From Streptomyces sp. A0958 (GTDB lineage Bacteria; Actinomycetota; Actinomycetes; Streptomycetales; Streptomycetaceae), in NCBI RefSeq assembly GCF_004795035.1, contig NZ_SSBK01000021.1:1-64000 (forward strand): 64,000 nucleotides of DNA. Reading direction: 5' to 3'. The position numbers were made by a program, and so were the translations under genes. Below the pieces are notes generated by a model that made no database searches, was not told the origin of the DNA, and saw nothing but the letters and a program-made list of their open reading frames with translations. This document shows, piece by piece, positions 24,994-33,658 of this stretch; position 1 is the first letter of the stretch, and each line of letters begins with the position of its first letter.

Positions 24994-25989
24994 ATGAGCA
25001 GGACTGTCCGTTGGGGCGTGCTGGCGACAGGCGGGATCGCGGCGACGTTCACCGCTGATCTGCGGGCCATGCCCGATGCGGAGGTGGTGGCCGTGGCCTC
25101 CCGTACGGACGCGTCGGCGCAGGCCTTCGCGGAGCGGTTCGGGATACCGAGGGCGTACGGCAGCTGGGCCGGCCTGGTCGCCGACGACGAGGTCGACGTG
25201 GTGTACGTGGCCACGCCGCACTCCGCGCACCGGGAGGCCGCCGCGCTCGCGCTGGAGGCCGGGAAGCACGTGCTGTGCGAGAAGGCGTTCACGCTCAACG
25301 AGCGTGAGGCCCGGGAGTTGGTGAAGCTCGCCCGGGACCGCGGGGTCTTCCTGATGGAAGCGATGTGGACGTACTGCAATCCGGTCGTGCGTCGGCTGAC
25401 CGAGCTGGTGCGGGACGGGGCGATCGGCGAGATCCGTACCGTGCAGGCCGACTTCGGCTTCGCGGGCGACCTGGGGCCGGGGCACCGGCTGCGCGACCCC
25501 CGGCTGGGCGGCGGAGCGCTGCTGGACCTGGGCGTGTACCCGGTGGCGTTCGCGCAGCTGCTGCTGGGTGAGCCGGACCGGGTGCAGGCCGAGGCCCTGC
25601 TGTCGCCGGAGGGCGTCGACCTGAACACCGGGATGCTGCTGGGCTGGGACTCGGGCGCCACCGCGCTGCTGTCCTGCTCGATCGTCGGGCACCACCCGAC
25701 CGCCGCCACGGTCATCGGCACGGGCGGGCGGATCGACATCCCGCACAGCTTCTTCCACCCGCAGAGCTTCGTGCTGCACCGGGCGGGCGGCGAGCCCGAG
25801 GAGATCACCTCGGGCCCGGGTCCGCAGGGGCTTTCGGGGATGCAGTACGAGGCGGCCGAGGTGATGCGGGCGGTCCGGGCGGGCGAGACGGAGTCCCCGC
25901 TGGTGCCGCTGGAGGGTTCGCTCGCGGTGATGCGGACGCTCGACGCGGTACGTGACCGCGTCGGCGTCCGCTACCCGGTGGACGCGTAG
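24994..25989 (+). CDS. Gfo/Idh/MocA family oxidoreductase
   Basis: This 331-residue protein has an N-terminal NAD(P)-binding Rossmann domain beginning VRWGVLATGGIAATFTADL, the family motif VLCEKAFTLNEREARELV (the E-K-A form of EKP) and the C-terminal catalytic/dimer domain with GGGALLDLGVYPVAF. Members oxidise or reduce sugars and related alcohols; the closest description is a trans-1,2-dihydrobenzene-1,2-diol or glucose-fructose oxidoreductase-like protein. The ATG at 24994 has GGGAG just upstream. The gene is convergent with phoD, 17 bp apart. Confidence 0.9.
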   Translation: MSRTVRWGVLATGGIAATFTADLRAMPDAEVVAVASRTDASAQAFAERFGIPRAYGSWAGLVADDEVDVVYVATPHSAHREAAALALEAGKHVLCEKAFTLNEREARELVKLARDRGVFLMEAMWTYCNPVVRRLTELVRDGAIGEIRTVQADFGFAGDLGPGHRLRDPRLGGGALLDLGVYPVAFAQLLLGEPDRVQAEALLSPEGVDLNTGMLLGWDSGATALLSCSIVGHHPTAATVIGTGGRIDIPHSFFHPQSFVLHRAGGEPEEITSGPGPQGLSGMQYEAAEVMRAVRAGETESPLVPLEGSLAVMRTLDAVRDRVGVRYPVDA

Positions 25990-26006
25990 GCGCCGGCCCG
26001 TAGGGA

Positions 26007-27635
26007 TCAGGCCGGCTTCAGGCCCGGGTTTCCGGCCTCGGTGACGTAGGAGCCGGCGGTGGTGACGGGGGCGCCCGGCTTGGTGACGGCGGAGACCGTA
26101 CGGAAGTCGGCGCGCGCCCGGCGCTCCTGGAGGGTGACGACGACGTAGCCGCGGCGCCCGTTGTAGAACTTCAGGTGCGGGTTGGCCCGCATGAGGTTGT
26201 TGTGGTTGGACGGCTTCTCGGAGCCGTCCTTGCCGCTGGTGATGGACGTGGTGACGATCTCGGTGCCGACGGTGCGCGACGCCGGGTCGTCGAAGTCCTG
26301 CTTCAGGTCGAAGCCGTAGCTCACGTGCACATCGCCGGTGAGCACCATCAGGTTGTCCACGCCGGCGCTCCGGGCGCCCTTCAGGATGCGGTCGCGGGAG
26401 GCCGGGTAGCCGTCCCAGGAGTCCATGGACAGCTTGAAGGCGTCGGTCGGCACGTCGCGCCGCTGAGCGAAGGTGACCTGCTGCGGCACGACGTTCCAGG
26501 TGGCGTGCGAGTGGCGCCAGCCGTCGATGAGCCAGCGCTCCTGGGTGGCGCCGGTCAGGGTGCGCTTCGGGTCCTCGGACTCGGGTCCGGGGGTCTGCCA
26601 GCCGTCGCCGTACGCCTGGTCGCTGCGGTACTGGCGGGTGTCGAGGACGTCGAACTGGGCGAGCCGGCCGAAGTGCAGGCGGCGGTAGAGCCGCATGTCG
26701 GGTCCGGTCGGCCGCTGGGGCGCGCGCAGCGGCTGGTTCTCCCAGTACGCGCGGTACGCGGCGGCCCGGCGGATCAGGAACTCCTCGGGCGGTACGTCGT
26801 CCTCGGAGATGTCCCCGGCGTAGTTGTTCTCGGTCTCGTGGTCGTCCCAGGTGACGACGAAGGGGTGCGCGGCGTGGGCGGCGCGCAGGTCGGGGTCGGA
26901 CTTGTAGAGGGCGTACCGCAGGCGGTAGTCCTCCAGCGTGGTCGTCTCCCGGTCGAAGAGGGCGGGCAGGGTGCGGTCGGTGTAGTCGCGGGCACCGCCG
27001 GACGCGTTGACGGCGTACTCGTAGAGGTAGTCGCCGAGGTGGAAGACGACGTCGACGTCCTCCTGGGCGAGGTGCTTGTAGGCGGTGAAGTAACCGTCGT
27101 GGTAGGCCTGGCAGGAGACGGCGGCCAGGCTGAGTTGGCGCTTGCGGGCCCCGGTGGCGGGCGCGGTGCGGGTCCGGCCGACGGGGCTCGTCCACTGTCC
27201 GGCGCGGAAGCGGTAGTGGAGGACGCGGTCCGGGGCGAGGCCCTGCACCTCGACGTGCACGCTGTGGTGGAACTCCGGGTGGGCGTAGGCGGTGCCGCGC
27301 CGGACGACACGGGTGAAGCGCTCGTCGTGGGCCAGCTCCCAGCGGACCTCGACGCGGGCGTCGGGCAGGCCGCTGCCGGGTTCGAACGGGCGGGGCGCGA
27401 GCCGCGTCCACAGGAGGACGGAGCCGGGCAGCGGGTCGCCCGAGGCGACGCCGAGGGTGAACGGGTCCTCGCCGATCTGCCGGGCCTGCATCTCGCGGGC
27501 GCTCGCCGTCCCGGCGGCGGGCAGGCCGACCGAGAAGGCGAGCGCGGCGGCGGCTCCGGTGACGGTGAGGAAGCGGCGGCGGTCGGTGTGCCGGGCGGCG
27601 TCGCGCAGCTCCTGCTGTGGCGATGAGTGCGTCAT
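26007..27635 (-). CDS. phoD: PhoD-type alkaline phosphatase/phosphodiesterase (Tat-exported)
   Basis: This 542-residue enzyme has a Tat signal (DRRRFLTVTG from residue 18). Metallophosphatase motifs include VSCQAYHDGYFTAY, HLGDYLYEY, VVTWDDHETENNYAGD and LTGDVHVSYGF. PhoD proteins use Fe3+ and Ca2+ and hydrolyse phosphomono- and diesters, including wall teichoic acid, outside the cell. The ATG at 27635 follows GGGAGGG. PhoP control is usual for the family, but I see no clear run of PHO-box repeats in the 330-bp upstream region. Confidence 0.93.
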   Translation of the reverse strand: MTHSSPQQELRDAARHTDRRRFLTVTGAAAALAFSVGLPAAGTASAREMQARQIGEDPFTLGVASGDPLPGSVLLWTRLAPRPFEPGSGLPDARVEVRWELAHDERFTRVVRRGTAYAHPEFHHSVHVEVQGLAPDRVLHYRFRAGQWTSPVGRTRTAPATGARKRQLSLAAVSCQAYHDGYFTAYKHLAQEDVDVVFHLGDYLYEYAVNASGGARDYTDRTLPALFDRETTTLEDYRLRYALYKSDPDLRAAHAAHPFVVTWDDHETENNYAGDISEDDVPPEEFLIRRAAAYRAYWENQPLRAPQRPTGPDMRLYRRLHFGRLAQFDVLDTRQYRSDQAYGDGWQTPGPESEDPKRTLTGATQERWLIDGWRHSHATWNVVPQQVTFAQRRDVPTDAFKLSMDSWDGYPASRDRILKGARSAGVDNLMVLTGDVHVSYGFDLKQDFDDPASRTVGTEIVTTSITSGKDGSEKPSNHNNLMRANPHLKFYNGRRGYVVVTLQERRARADFRTVSAVTKPGAPVTTAGSYVTEAGNPGLKPA

Positions 27636-27962
27636 CTGTCCCTCCCCTGACTGGTGTTGGGGGGGAAGTCCACCGGGCCGGCGCATCCTGCGGTTGTCGT
27701 GCTCGCGTCGTGCGGGCGTCGCCTGGATGAGGAGTGCGGCAGGATGGTGCCCCCGAGGGCAAACTCCGCGTACGCGGCCAAACCATGATCATCGCGTGGG
27801 TCCGCGAGGGGGCGGGAATCGCCGGTCCGGGTCCCGGAATCACCCCTGGGAGGACGGGAATCGGCAGCGCCCCGGCGGTCGGGCCCGCGCACAGGAGGCC
27901 GCGCCCCTCGGCCCCGCCCCGGACACCCCCGGCCGCCGCCGTTGCGCGTACGCTGCGGCGGC
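27636..27962. other. 327-bp divergent region between phoD and an SDR gene
   Basis: It contains the 12-bp palindrome CCGCGTACGCGG at 27766-27777 and three loosely spaced GGAATC words at about 27815, 27835 and 27858. None matches a motif I can name with confidence. No coding frame with good codon use was found. Confidence 0.35.
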
Positions 27963-28736
27963 ATGAGCAACGGACTGTTGAACTCCACGACGAGGACGGC
28001 CGTGGTCACGGGCGCGGGCTCCGGGATCGGCCGCGCGGTGGCGCTCGCCCTCGTCGGTGCCGGCTGGGCGGTCGCACTGGCGGGCCGGCGCCCGGACCCG
28101 CTCGCCGAGACCGCCGCGATGGCCGGCGAGCAGGCCCGGGTGATCACCGTCCCCGCCGACGTGACCCGCCCGCAGGACGTGGACGCCCTGTTCTCCTCCG
28201 TACGGGAGTGCTTCGGCCGCCTCGACCTGCTCTTCAACAACGCGGGCACCTTCGGGCCGGGTTCGGTGCCGGTCGAGGACCTCGCGTACGAGGACTGGCG
28301 CGGCGTCGTCGACGTGAACCTGACGGGCGCGTTCCTGTGCGCGCAGGCGGCGTACCGGCAGATGAAGGAGCAGGACCCGCAGGGCGGGCGGATCATCAAC
28401 AACGGCTCGATCTCGGCGCACACGCCCCGCCCGCACTCGGTGGCGTACACCGCGACCAAGCACGCGATCACCGGCCTGACGAAGTCGCTGTCGCTGGACG
28501 GGCGCCCGTACCGGATCGCCTGCGGCCAGATCGACATCGGCAACGCGGCGACCGACATGACCGAGCGGATGCGGACCGGCACGCTCCAGGCCAACGGCGA
28601 ACTCGCCGTGGAACCGGTGATGGCGGCCGACGACGTGGCCCGGACGGTGTTCCACATGGCCGGCCTGCCACTGGAGGCGAACGTCCAGTTCGCGACGGTC
28701 ATGGCGACGGCGATGCCGTACGTGGGGCGCGGCTGA
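27963..28736 (+). CDS. short-chain dehydrogenase/reductase
   Basis: This 257-residue classical SDR has TGAGSGIGRAVALAL at about 17-31, NNAG in LLFNNAGTFG, a catalytic serine in NNGSISAHTP and YTATK as the Tyr-x-x-x-Lys pair. It is full length. The cofactor and substrate cannot be fixed; LAGRRPDPL after the second strand suggests NADP(H). The ATG at 27963 has only a weak ribosome-binding site, and the transcript could be short-leadered. It is divergent from phoD. Confidence 0.9.
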   Translation: MSNGLLNSTTRTAVVTGAGSGIGRAVALALVGAGWAVALAGRRPDPLAETAAMAGEQARVITVPADVTRPQDVDALFSSVRECFGRLDLLFNNAGTFGPGSVPVEDLAYEDWRGVVDVNLTGAFLCAQAAYRQMKEQDPQGGRIINNGSISAHTPRPHSVAYTATKHAITGLTKSLSLDGRPYRIACGQIDIGNAATDMTERMRTGTLQANGELAVEPVMAADDVARTVFHMAGLPLEANVQFATVMATAMPYVGRG

Positions 28737-28824
28737 CGCCGGATTCCGCCGTATCGGGCCCGGCGTGTGCGCACTGCCCTTATGCTCACAGTCCTTCACC
28801 GGAACTCCACACAAGGAACACAGC

Positions 28825-29292
28825 ATGCGCATACGCACCGCGGCGCCCCTCGCTCTGGTCGCCACGACCGCCCTCGCCGGTTCGCTGCTCCTGGCGACGC
28901 CGGCCTCGGCCGCGAAGCATCAGGGCGGAGTGCACCTCGGCAAGATCCAGTACGACAGCCCCGGCAAGGACACCCGGTCCAACGCCTCGCTGAAGGCCGA
29001 GTGGGTCGAGATACACAACAACACCAAGTCGAAGTTCCAGCTCAAGGGCTACAAGCTCAAGGACAACACCGGCTACACGTACACCTTCGGCAGCTACAAC
29101 GTCAGCCCGGGCAAGACCGTCAAGGTCCACACCGGCAAGGGCACGACCAGCCCCGGCCACGTGTACTGGAACCGCGGCTCGTACGTCTGGAACAACACCG
29201 GTGACAAGGCGCGGCTGATCAAGCCGGGCGGCGCGCTGCTGGACTCCTGCTCCTGGACGAAGTCCGGCAAGGGCACCAAGAACTGCCACTGA
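28825..29292 (+). CDS. secreted lamin-tail-domain (LTD) protein
   Basis: This 155-residue protein has a signal peptide with likely cleavage after ATPASA at about residue 29. It is followed by one lamin-tail domain: IQYDSPGKDT, EWVEIHNNTKSKFQL, KGYKLKDNTGYTYTF and a C-terminal DSCSWTKSGKGTKNCH with a Cys pair that probably forms a disulfide. LTD proteins are secreted beta-sandwich modules, often near nucleases or on the cell surface. AAGGA precedes the ATG at 28825. It is monocistronic and its role is unknown. Confidence 0.85.
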   Translation: MRIRTAAPLALVATTALAGSLLLATPASAAKHQGGVHLGKIQYDSPGKDTRSNASLKAEWVEIHNNTKSKFQLKGYKLKDNTGYTYTFGSYNVSPGKTVKVHTGKGTTSPGHVYWNRGSYVWNNTGDKARLIKPGGALLDSCSWTKSGKGTKNCH

Positions 29293-29340
29293 GCACGCGC
29301 CCACCCCGGGGCCCGGACCGCGATCGGCGGACGCTGTTGG

Positions 29341-29508
29341 TTAATTCGGGCCCTGTTGCTTCGCCCCGCCGACTTGGTCGGCGGGGCGAAGTGCTGCGAA
29401 GCGGCTGGTTCGGGTGCGGGCCCGGGGCGTGTCGGTGAGGTGGGCGTCGATGCGGGCGAGGTTGATGGCGGCGCCGGTGAGCTGGTGCTGGAGACTGGTC
29501 TGACCAAC
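29341..29508 (-). pseudogene. transposase C-terminal remnant (IS1182-like)
   Basis: The minus strand carries about 55 residues including SLQHQLTGAAINLARIDAHL and TPRARTRTSRFAALRPA, which I recognise as the C-terminus of IS1182/IS5-like Streptomyces transposases. The rest of the element is missing and the frame runs on into unrelated sequence. It is a solo end left by an old insertion, lying between the LTD gene and the second PhzF gene. Confidence 0.7.
29359..29391. terminator. perfect 15-bp hairpin
   Basis: CTTCGCCCCGCCGAC at 29359-29373 and its exact reverse complement at 29377-29391 flank a 3-nt loop. It lies within the transposase remnant and could stop transcription from the LTD gene. 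Alternatively it belonged to the element's end. No T-tract follows on either strand. Confidence 0.5.
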
Positions 29509-29571
29509 AGCGTCCGAGAGGAGGGCGCGGGCCCCGGGAATGCCGCCGCCGGGCCCGGGGTTGTGCGGCAC

Positions 29572-30459
29572 ATGAGCGATCTCCCCGCGGCCGGGCTTCC
29601 CGAGGTGCTGCGCTACACCGCGTTCTCCGCCGACCCCGAGGGCGGTAATCCTGCCGGGGTCGTGCTCGACGCCGGCGGCCTGGACGACGCGGCCATGCTG
29701 GGCGTGGCGGCGGGGCTCGGCTACAGCGAGACGGCCTTTCTGACCGGGCGGACCGAGGCGGCGGCGCCCGGCGCGCGCGGGTATGTGATCCGCTACTTCA
29801 GCCCGAAGGCCGAGGTGCCGTTCTGCGGCCACGCCACCGTCGCGACGGCCCTGGCCCTCGCCGAGCGGGACGGCCCCGGGGAAATGGAGTTCACCACCCG
29901 CGCCGGTACGGTGCCGGTCACCGTGGCCCGTGAGGGCGGCGAGCTGAGGGCCACCCTGACCAGTGTGGAACCGCACATCGAGGAGATCGCCCCGGCCGAC
30001 CTGGCGGAGGCGCTGGCGGCCCTGGCCTGGCCGGCCGCCGGACTCGACCCGGACCTGCCGCCCCGGATCGCCTACGCGGGCGCCCGCCACCTCGTGCTGG
30101 CCGCCGGGACGCGGGAACGGCTGGCCGCGCTGGACTACGACTTCGCGCGCCTGGAAGCGCTCATGCACCGCCTTGACCTGACCACGCTCCAGCTGGTGCG
30201 GCGGGCCTCCGCCGCCGTGTTCCACGTCCGCGACCCGTTCCCGGTCGGCGGTGTGGTGGAGGACCCGGCGACGGGTGCGGCGGCGGCCGCCTTCGGTGCC
30301 TACCTGCGCGCGCTGTCCCTCGTACCGGAGACCGCCCAGCTGACCCTGTACCAGGGCGAGGACATGGGCCGCCCCGGCACGCTCACGGTGACGCTGCGGG
30401 CGGGCGACGCGCGGGTGCGGGTGAGCGGCACGGGCACCCGCCTCCCGGAACCGGCCTGA
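29572..30459 (+). CDS. PhzF family isomerase (second paralogue)
   Basis: This 295-residue protein has a complete PhzF fold: GGNPAGVVLDAGG, the catalytic-glutamate block GYSETAFLTG, FCGHATVATALAL and EDPATGAAAAAFGAYL. It is closer to canonical length than the paralogue at 9.1 kb. Likely a cytosolic dimeric isomerase of unknown substrate. The ATG at 29572 is preceded by the IS remnant, so its promoter may lie within old transposon sequence. An unrelated VOC gene follows after 122 bp. Confidence 0.88.
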   Translation: MSDLPAAGLPEVLRYTAFSADPEGGNPAGVVLDAGGLDDAAMLGVAAGLGYSETAFLTGRTEAAAPGARGYVIRYFSPKAEVPFCGHATVATALALAERDGPGEMEFTTRAGTVPVTVAREGGELRATLTSVEPHIEEIAPADLAEALAALAWPAAGLDPDLPPRIAYAGARHLVLAAGTRERLAALDYDFARLEALMHRLDLTTLQLVRRASAAVFHVRDPFPVGGVVEDPATGAAAAAFGAYLRALSLVPETAQLTLYQGEDMGRPGTLTVTLRAGDARVRVSGTGTRLPEPA

Positions 30460-30581
30460 GCGGCCTGAGCACGGGGCCGCCGCCGGGGCCGGCCCGCCAT
30501 CCGGGCGAACCACGGGAATCCGACGACAGGTCCTAGTCTGGGGCGAGTGACTGGACGTCATCAACGTGACAGGAGTGCCTC

Positions 30582-30959
30582 ATGTCCATCCGCCGTGTGG
30601 TTCCCAACATCCCGGTCGGTGCGAGCGACGACACGGAGGCCGGCGCGGCGGCGCTGCGGGACAACGCCGCGTTCTACGGCCTGCTGGGCTTCGAGGAGGT
30701 CATGAACCACGGCTGGATCATGACCCTGGCGTCGCCCACCCGGCCCGCGGCCCAGATCAGCGTCATGACCGCCGACAGGACGGGACCGGTCACCCCGGAC
30801 CTGAGCGTGGAGGTGGAGGACGTGGACGCGGTGCACGCCGCACTGGTCGGCGCCGGCGCGGAGATCGTGTACGGCCTGCACGACGAGGAGTGGGGCGTGC
30901 GCCGCTTCTTCGTACGCGACCCGAACGGGCGCGTGATCAACGTGCTGACGCATCGCTGA
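30582..30959 (+). CDS. VOC (glyoxalase/bleomycin-resistance) family protein
   Basis: This 125-residue protein has paired beta-alpha-beta modules: VVPNIPVGASD, NAAFYGLLGFEEVMNHGWIMTL in the first, and VEVEDVDAVHAALVGAG and RRFFVRDPNGRVINVL in the second. The DPNGxxI ending is diagnostic of the vicinal oxygen chelate superfamily. It has too few characteristic residues to separate metal enzyme from drug-binding protein. The ribosome-binding site CAGGAG precedes the ATG. It stands alone. Confidence 0.88.
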   Translation: MSIRRVVPNIPVGASDDTEAGAAALRDNAAFYGLLGFEEVMNHGWIMTLASPTRPAAQISVMTADRTGPVTPDLSVEVEDVDAVHAALVGAGAEIVYGLHDEEWGVRRFFVRDPNGRVINVLTHR

Positions 30960-31099
30960 TCCGAGGCCACCCGGGGCCGGGAGGCACGCGCACGGGACGG
31001 ACAAGGGGGACAAGGGTGGCGGGGAAGGCGGCTCGACGCCTCCCGATCAGCGGCCCGACCACCCCTGGCCCCCTGCGTGACGCCCGCTGACGGCCTGGT

Positions 31100-31291
31100 T
31101 CAGCTCTCCTGGGCGACCTCCTTGTTGACCTCGGCGGGCGATTCGTACTGCTTCTCCGGCAGGCCCTTCAGCGCTGCCATGACCTCGTCACCGGCACCGT
31201 TCTTGCGTGCCTGCTCCACGATCGCGTCCTTGCCGGCGGGGTAGCCGACGCCGCTGAGACACTTCTGCAGTTCAATGGGGTTCGCGTTCAT
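31100..31291 (-). CDS. DUF2795 small protein
   Basis: This 63-residue protein, MNANPIELQKCLSGVGYPAG and so on with a central KDAIVEQARKNGA, matches the short DUF2795 domain (helical, possibly nucleic-acid-associated). The C-terminus LPEKQYESPAEVNKEVAQ is also family-like. The ATG at 31291 is the natural start. It is divergent from ctaD across 262 bp. Function is unknown. Confidence 0.85.
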   Translation of the reverse strand: MNANPIELQKCLSGVGYPAGKDAIVEQARKNGAGDEVMAALKGLPEKQYESPAEVNKEVAQES

Positions 31292-31553
31292 GGGAACGAG
31301 GTACCCGTGCCGGGCGCCGTGTGTCACCGCCGCGCCGCCCGTGACCCGAATGCCCGGTCGCCGTAACCACAACGGAGCCCTCCACGGGATTCCGGCAGCC
31401 GTGGAGACCGCCCCGACCTTCCCCCCGTCGTCCGTTCGGGTAGCGCTAACCCGGGTACACGCCGCTGGTGACGGGCTCGGCGGCCCGCCGGGCCCATGAT
31501 GGCCGGTGGCCGCCGCCGTGCCGTCTGCGGACCGGCTCCGATCGGGAGGGTGT

Positions 31554-33272
31554 ATGGCGTCGCTGGACGAAAAACGAGGAACGGCGCCGACGGAAGGGCG
31601 GGGGGAGCGGGCAGGGACCGAGCGGCGGGTCGGCGGGGGCGCGCGGCTGCTGAAGCTGCTGTCGACGACCGATCACAAGGTCATCGGCAACATGTACCTG
31701 GTCACCTCGTTCACGTTCTTCCTGTTCGCCGGCGCGCTGGCCATGGTGATGCGCGCCGAACTCGCCCGGCCCGGCATGCAGATCGTCTCGCACGAGCAGT
31801 ACAACCAGCTGTTCACCGTGCACGGCACGATCATGATGCTGCTGTTCGCCACCCCGACCTTCACCGGCTTCGCCAACGCGATCATGCCCCTGCAGATCGG
31901 GGCGCCGGACGTGGCGTTCCCCCGGCTGAACGCGTACACGTACTGGGTGTACCTCTTCGGCGGGCTGATGGTCGTCTCGGGGTTCCTGACGGCCAACGGC
32001 GCGGCCTCCTTCGGCTGGTTCGCGTACGCGCCGCTGAACGGGCCGGTGTTCTCGCCGGGGACGGGCGCGGACCTGTGGGTGATGGGGCTCGTCGTCTCGG
32101 GGCTGAGCACGATCCTCGGGTCGGTCAACTTCATCACCACGATCATCTGCCTGCGGGCCCCGGGGATGACGCTGTTCCGGATGCCGATCTTCACCTGGAA
32201 CGTGCTGTTCACCTCGATCCTGGCGCTGCTCGCCTTCCCGGTGCTGACGGCGGCGCTGCTCGCCCTGGAGGCGGACCGGAAGTTCGGGGCGCACGTCTTC
32301 GACGCGGCCAACGGCGGGGCGCTGCTGTGGCAGCACATGTTCTGGTTCTTCGGCCATCCCGAGGTGTACATCGTGGCGCTGCCGTTCTTCGGCGTGGTCA
32401 CCGAGATCCTGCCGGTGTTCAGCCGTAAACCGGCCTTCGGCTACATCGGCCTGGTCGGCGCCACCGTCGCCATCACCGGGCTCTCGGCCACGGTCTGGGC
32501 GCACCACATGTTCGCGACGGGCGGGGTGCTGCTTCCGTTCTTCTCGCTGATGTCGTTCCTGATCGCGGTGCCGACGGGGGTGAAGTTCTTCAACTGGATC
32601 GGCACGATGTGGCACGGCTCGCTGTCGTTCGAGACGCCGATGCTCTGGTCCGTGGGCTTCCTCGTCACCTTCCTGCTCGGCGGGCTCACGGGCGTGCTCG
32701 TGGCGTCGCCGCCGATGGACTTCCACCTGACCGACTCGTACTTCGTCGTCGCCCACCTGCACTACGTCCTGTTCGGGACGATCGTCTTCGCCACGTTCGC
32801 CGGGTTCTACTTCTGGTGGCCGAAGTTCACCGGCCGCATGCTCGACGAACGCCTCGGGAAGATCCACTTCTGGACGCTGTTCGTTGGCTTCCAGCTCACC
32901 TTCCTCGTCCAGCACTGGCTGGGCGAACAGGGCATGCCCCGCCGGTACGCGGACTACCTGGCCGCGGACGGGTTCACCACGCTCAACACCCTGTCCACCA
33001 TCGGGGCGTTCCTGCTGGGCCTGTCCACGCTGCCGTTCCTCTACAACGTCTGGAAGACGTGGCGGTACGGCGTCAAGGTCACCAGTGACGACCCGTGGGG
33101 CTGGGGCCGCTCGCTGGAATGGGCGACCAGCTGCCCGCCGCCCCGGCACAACTTCCACGCGCTGCCCCGTATCCGCTCCGAGTCGCCCGCCTTCGACCTG
33201 CACCACCCGGAGGCGGGCACCCCGGTGCCCCGGCAATCCGCCGCCGACGGTGCGGGGAGGGCGGGTCGATGA
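31554..33272 (+). CDS. ctaD: cytochrome c oxidase subunit I (accessory copy)
   Basis: This 572-residue protein has twelve membrane spans and all key heme-copper residues: HGTIMMLLFATP (low-spin heme ligand), HPEVYIVALPFFG (CuB His and the cross-linked His-Tyr pair), the HHMF pair, and HLHYVLFGT. It catalyses oxygen reduction at the aa3 centre. The ATG at 31554 follows GGGAGGG. It is coupled to ctaF but has no neighbouring subunit II or III, which points to a second ctaD copy rather than the main ctaCDFE operon. Confidence 0.95.
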   Translation: MASLDEKRGTAPTEGRGERAGTERRVGGGARLLKLLSTTDHKVIGNMYLVTSFTFFLFAGALAMVMRAELARPGMQIVSHEQYNQLFTVHGTIMMLLFATPTFTGFANAIMPLQIGAPDVAFPRLNAYTYWVYLFGGLMVVSGFLTANGAASFGWFAYAPLNGPVFSPGTGADLWVMGLVVSGLSTILGSVNFITTIICLRAPGMTLFRMPIFTWNVLFTSILALLAFPVLTAALLALEADRKFGAHVFDAANGGALLWQHMFWFFGHPEVYIVALPFFGVVTEILPVFSRKPAFGYIGLVGATVAITGLSATVWAHHMFATGGVLLPFFSLMSFLIAVPTGVKFFNWIGTMWHGSLSFETPMLWSVGFLVTFLLGGLTGVLVASPPMDFHLTDSYFVVAHLHYVLFGTIVFATFAGFYFWWPKFTGRMLDERLGKIHFWTLFVGFQLTFLVQHWLGEQGMPRRYADYLAADGFTTLNTLSTIGAFLLGLSTLPFLYNVWKTWRYGVKVTSDDPWGWGRSLEWATSCPPPRHNFHALPRIRSESPAFDLHHPEAGTPVPRQSAADGAGRAGR

Positions 33273-33658
33273 GGGGCGAGGCGTGGCTCTTCACCGGGGT
33301 GGCGTTGTTCTTCGCGGTGACCTGCTCGATCTACGCGGTGTACGCACCCGACCCGGCGGGTATCGCGGCGCTCACCGTGTCCGGGCTCATGGGGGCGCTG
33401 ATCGCCGCCTTCCTGTGGCGGCAGGCCTACCGGACGGGCCCGCGCCCCGAGGACCGCAAGGACGTGCGCGTCCATGAAGTGAGCGGCCGGCGCGGCTACT
33501 TCCCCGCGCGCAGCTACTACCCGGCCATCAGCGCGGCCGGTACGGCGCTGCTCGGCCTGGGCACCGTCCAGGGTCTGTGGCTGTTCCTCATCGGGGTCGG
33601 CGTGCTGATCCCGGGCGTCTACGGCTTCGTCTTCCAGAACCCCGACCCCGCGCGCTGA
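33269..33658 (+). CDS. ctaF: cytochrome c oxidase subunit IV
   Basis: This 129-residue protein has four hydrophobic segments and the actinobacterial CtaF pattern (WLFTGVALFFAVTCSIYAVY, then SGLMGALIAAFLWRQAYRTG, then SGRRGYFPARSYYP). Its ATG overlaps the ctaD stop (ATGA). CtaF is an actinobacteria-specific subunit of the aa3 oxidase. The 3' end overlaps the convergent qcrB gene by 40 bp, an unusually long convergent overlap. Confidence 0.92.
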   Translation: MRGEAWLFTGVALFFAVTCSIYAVYAPDPAGIAALTVSGLMGALIAAFLWRQAYRTGPRPEDRKDVRVHEVSGRRGYFPARSYYPAISAAGTALLGLGTVQGLWLFLIGVGVLIPGVYGFVFQNPDPAR

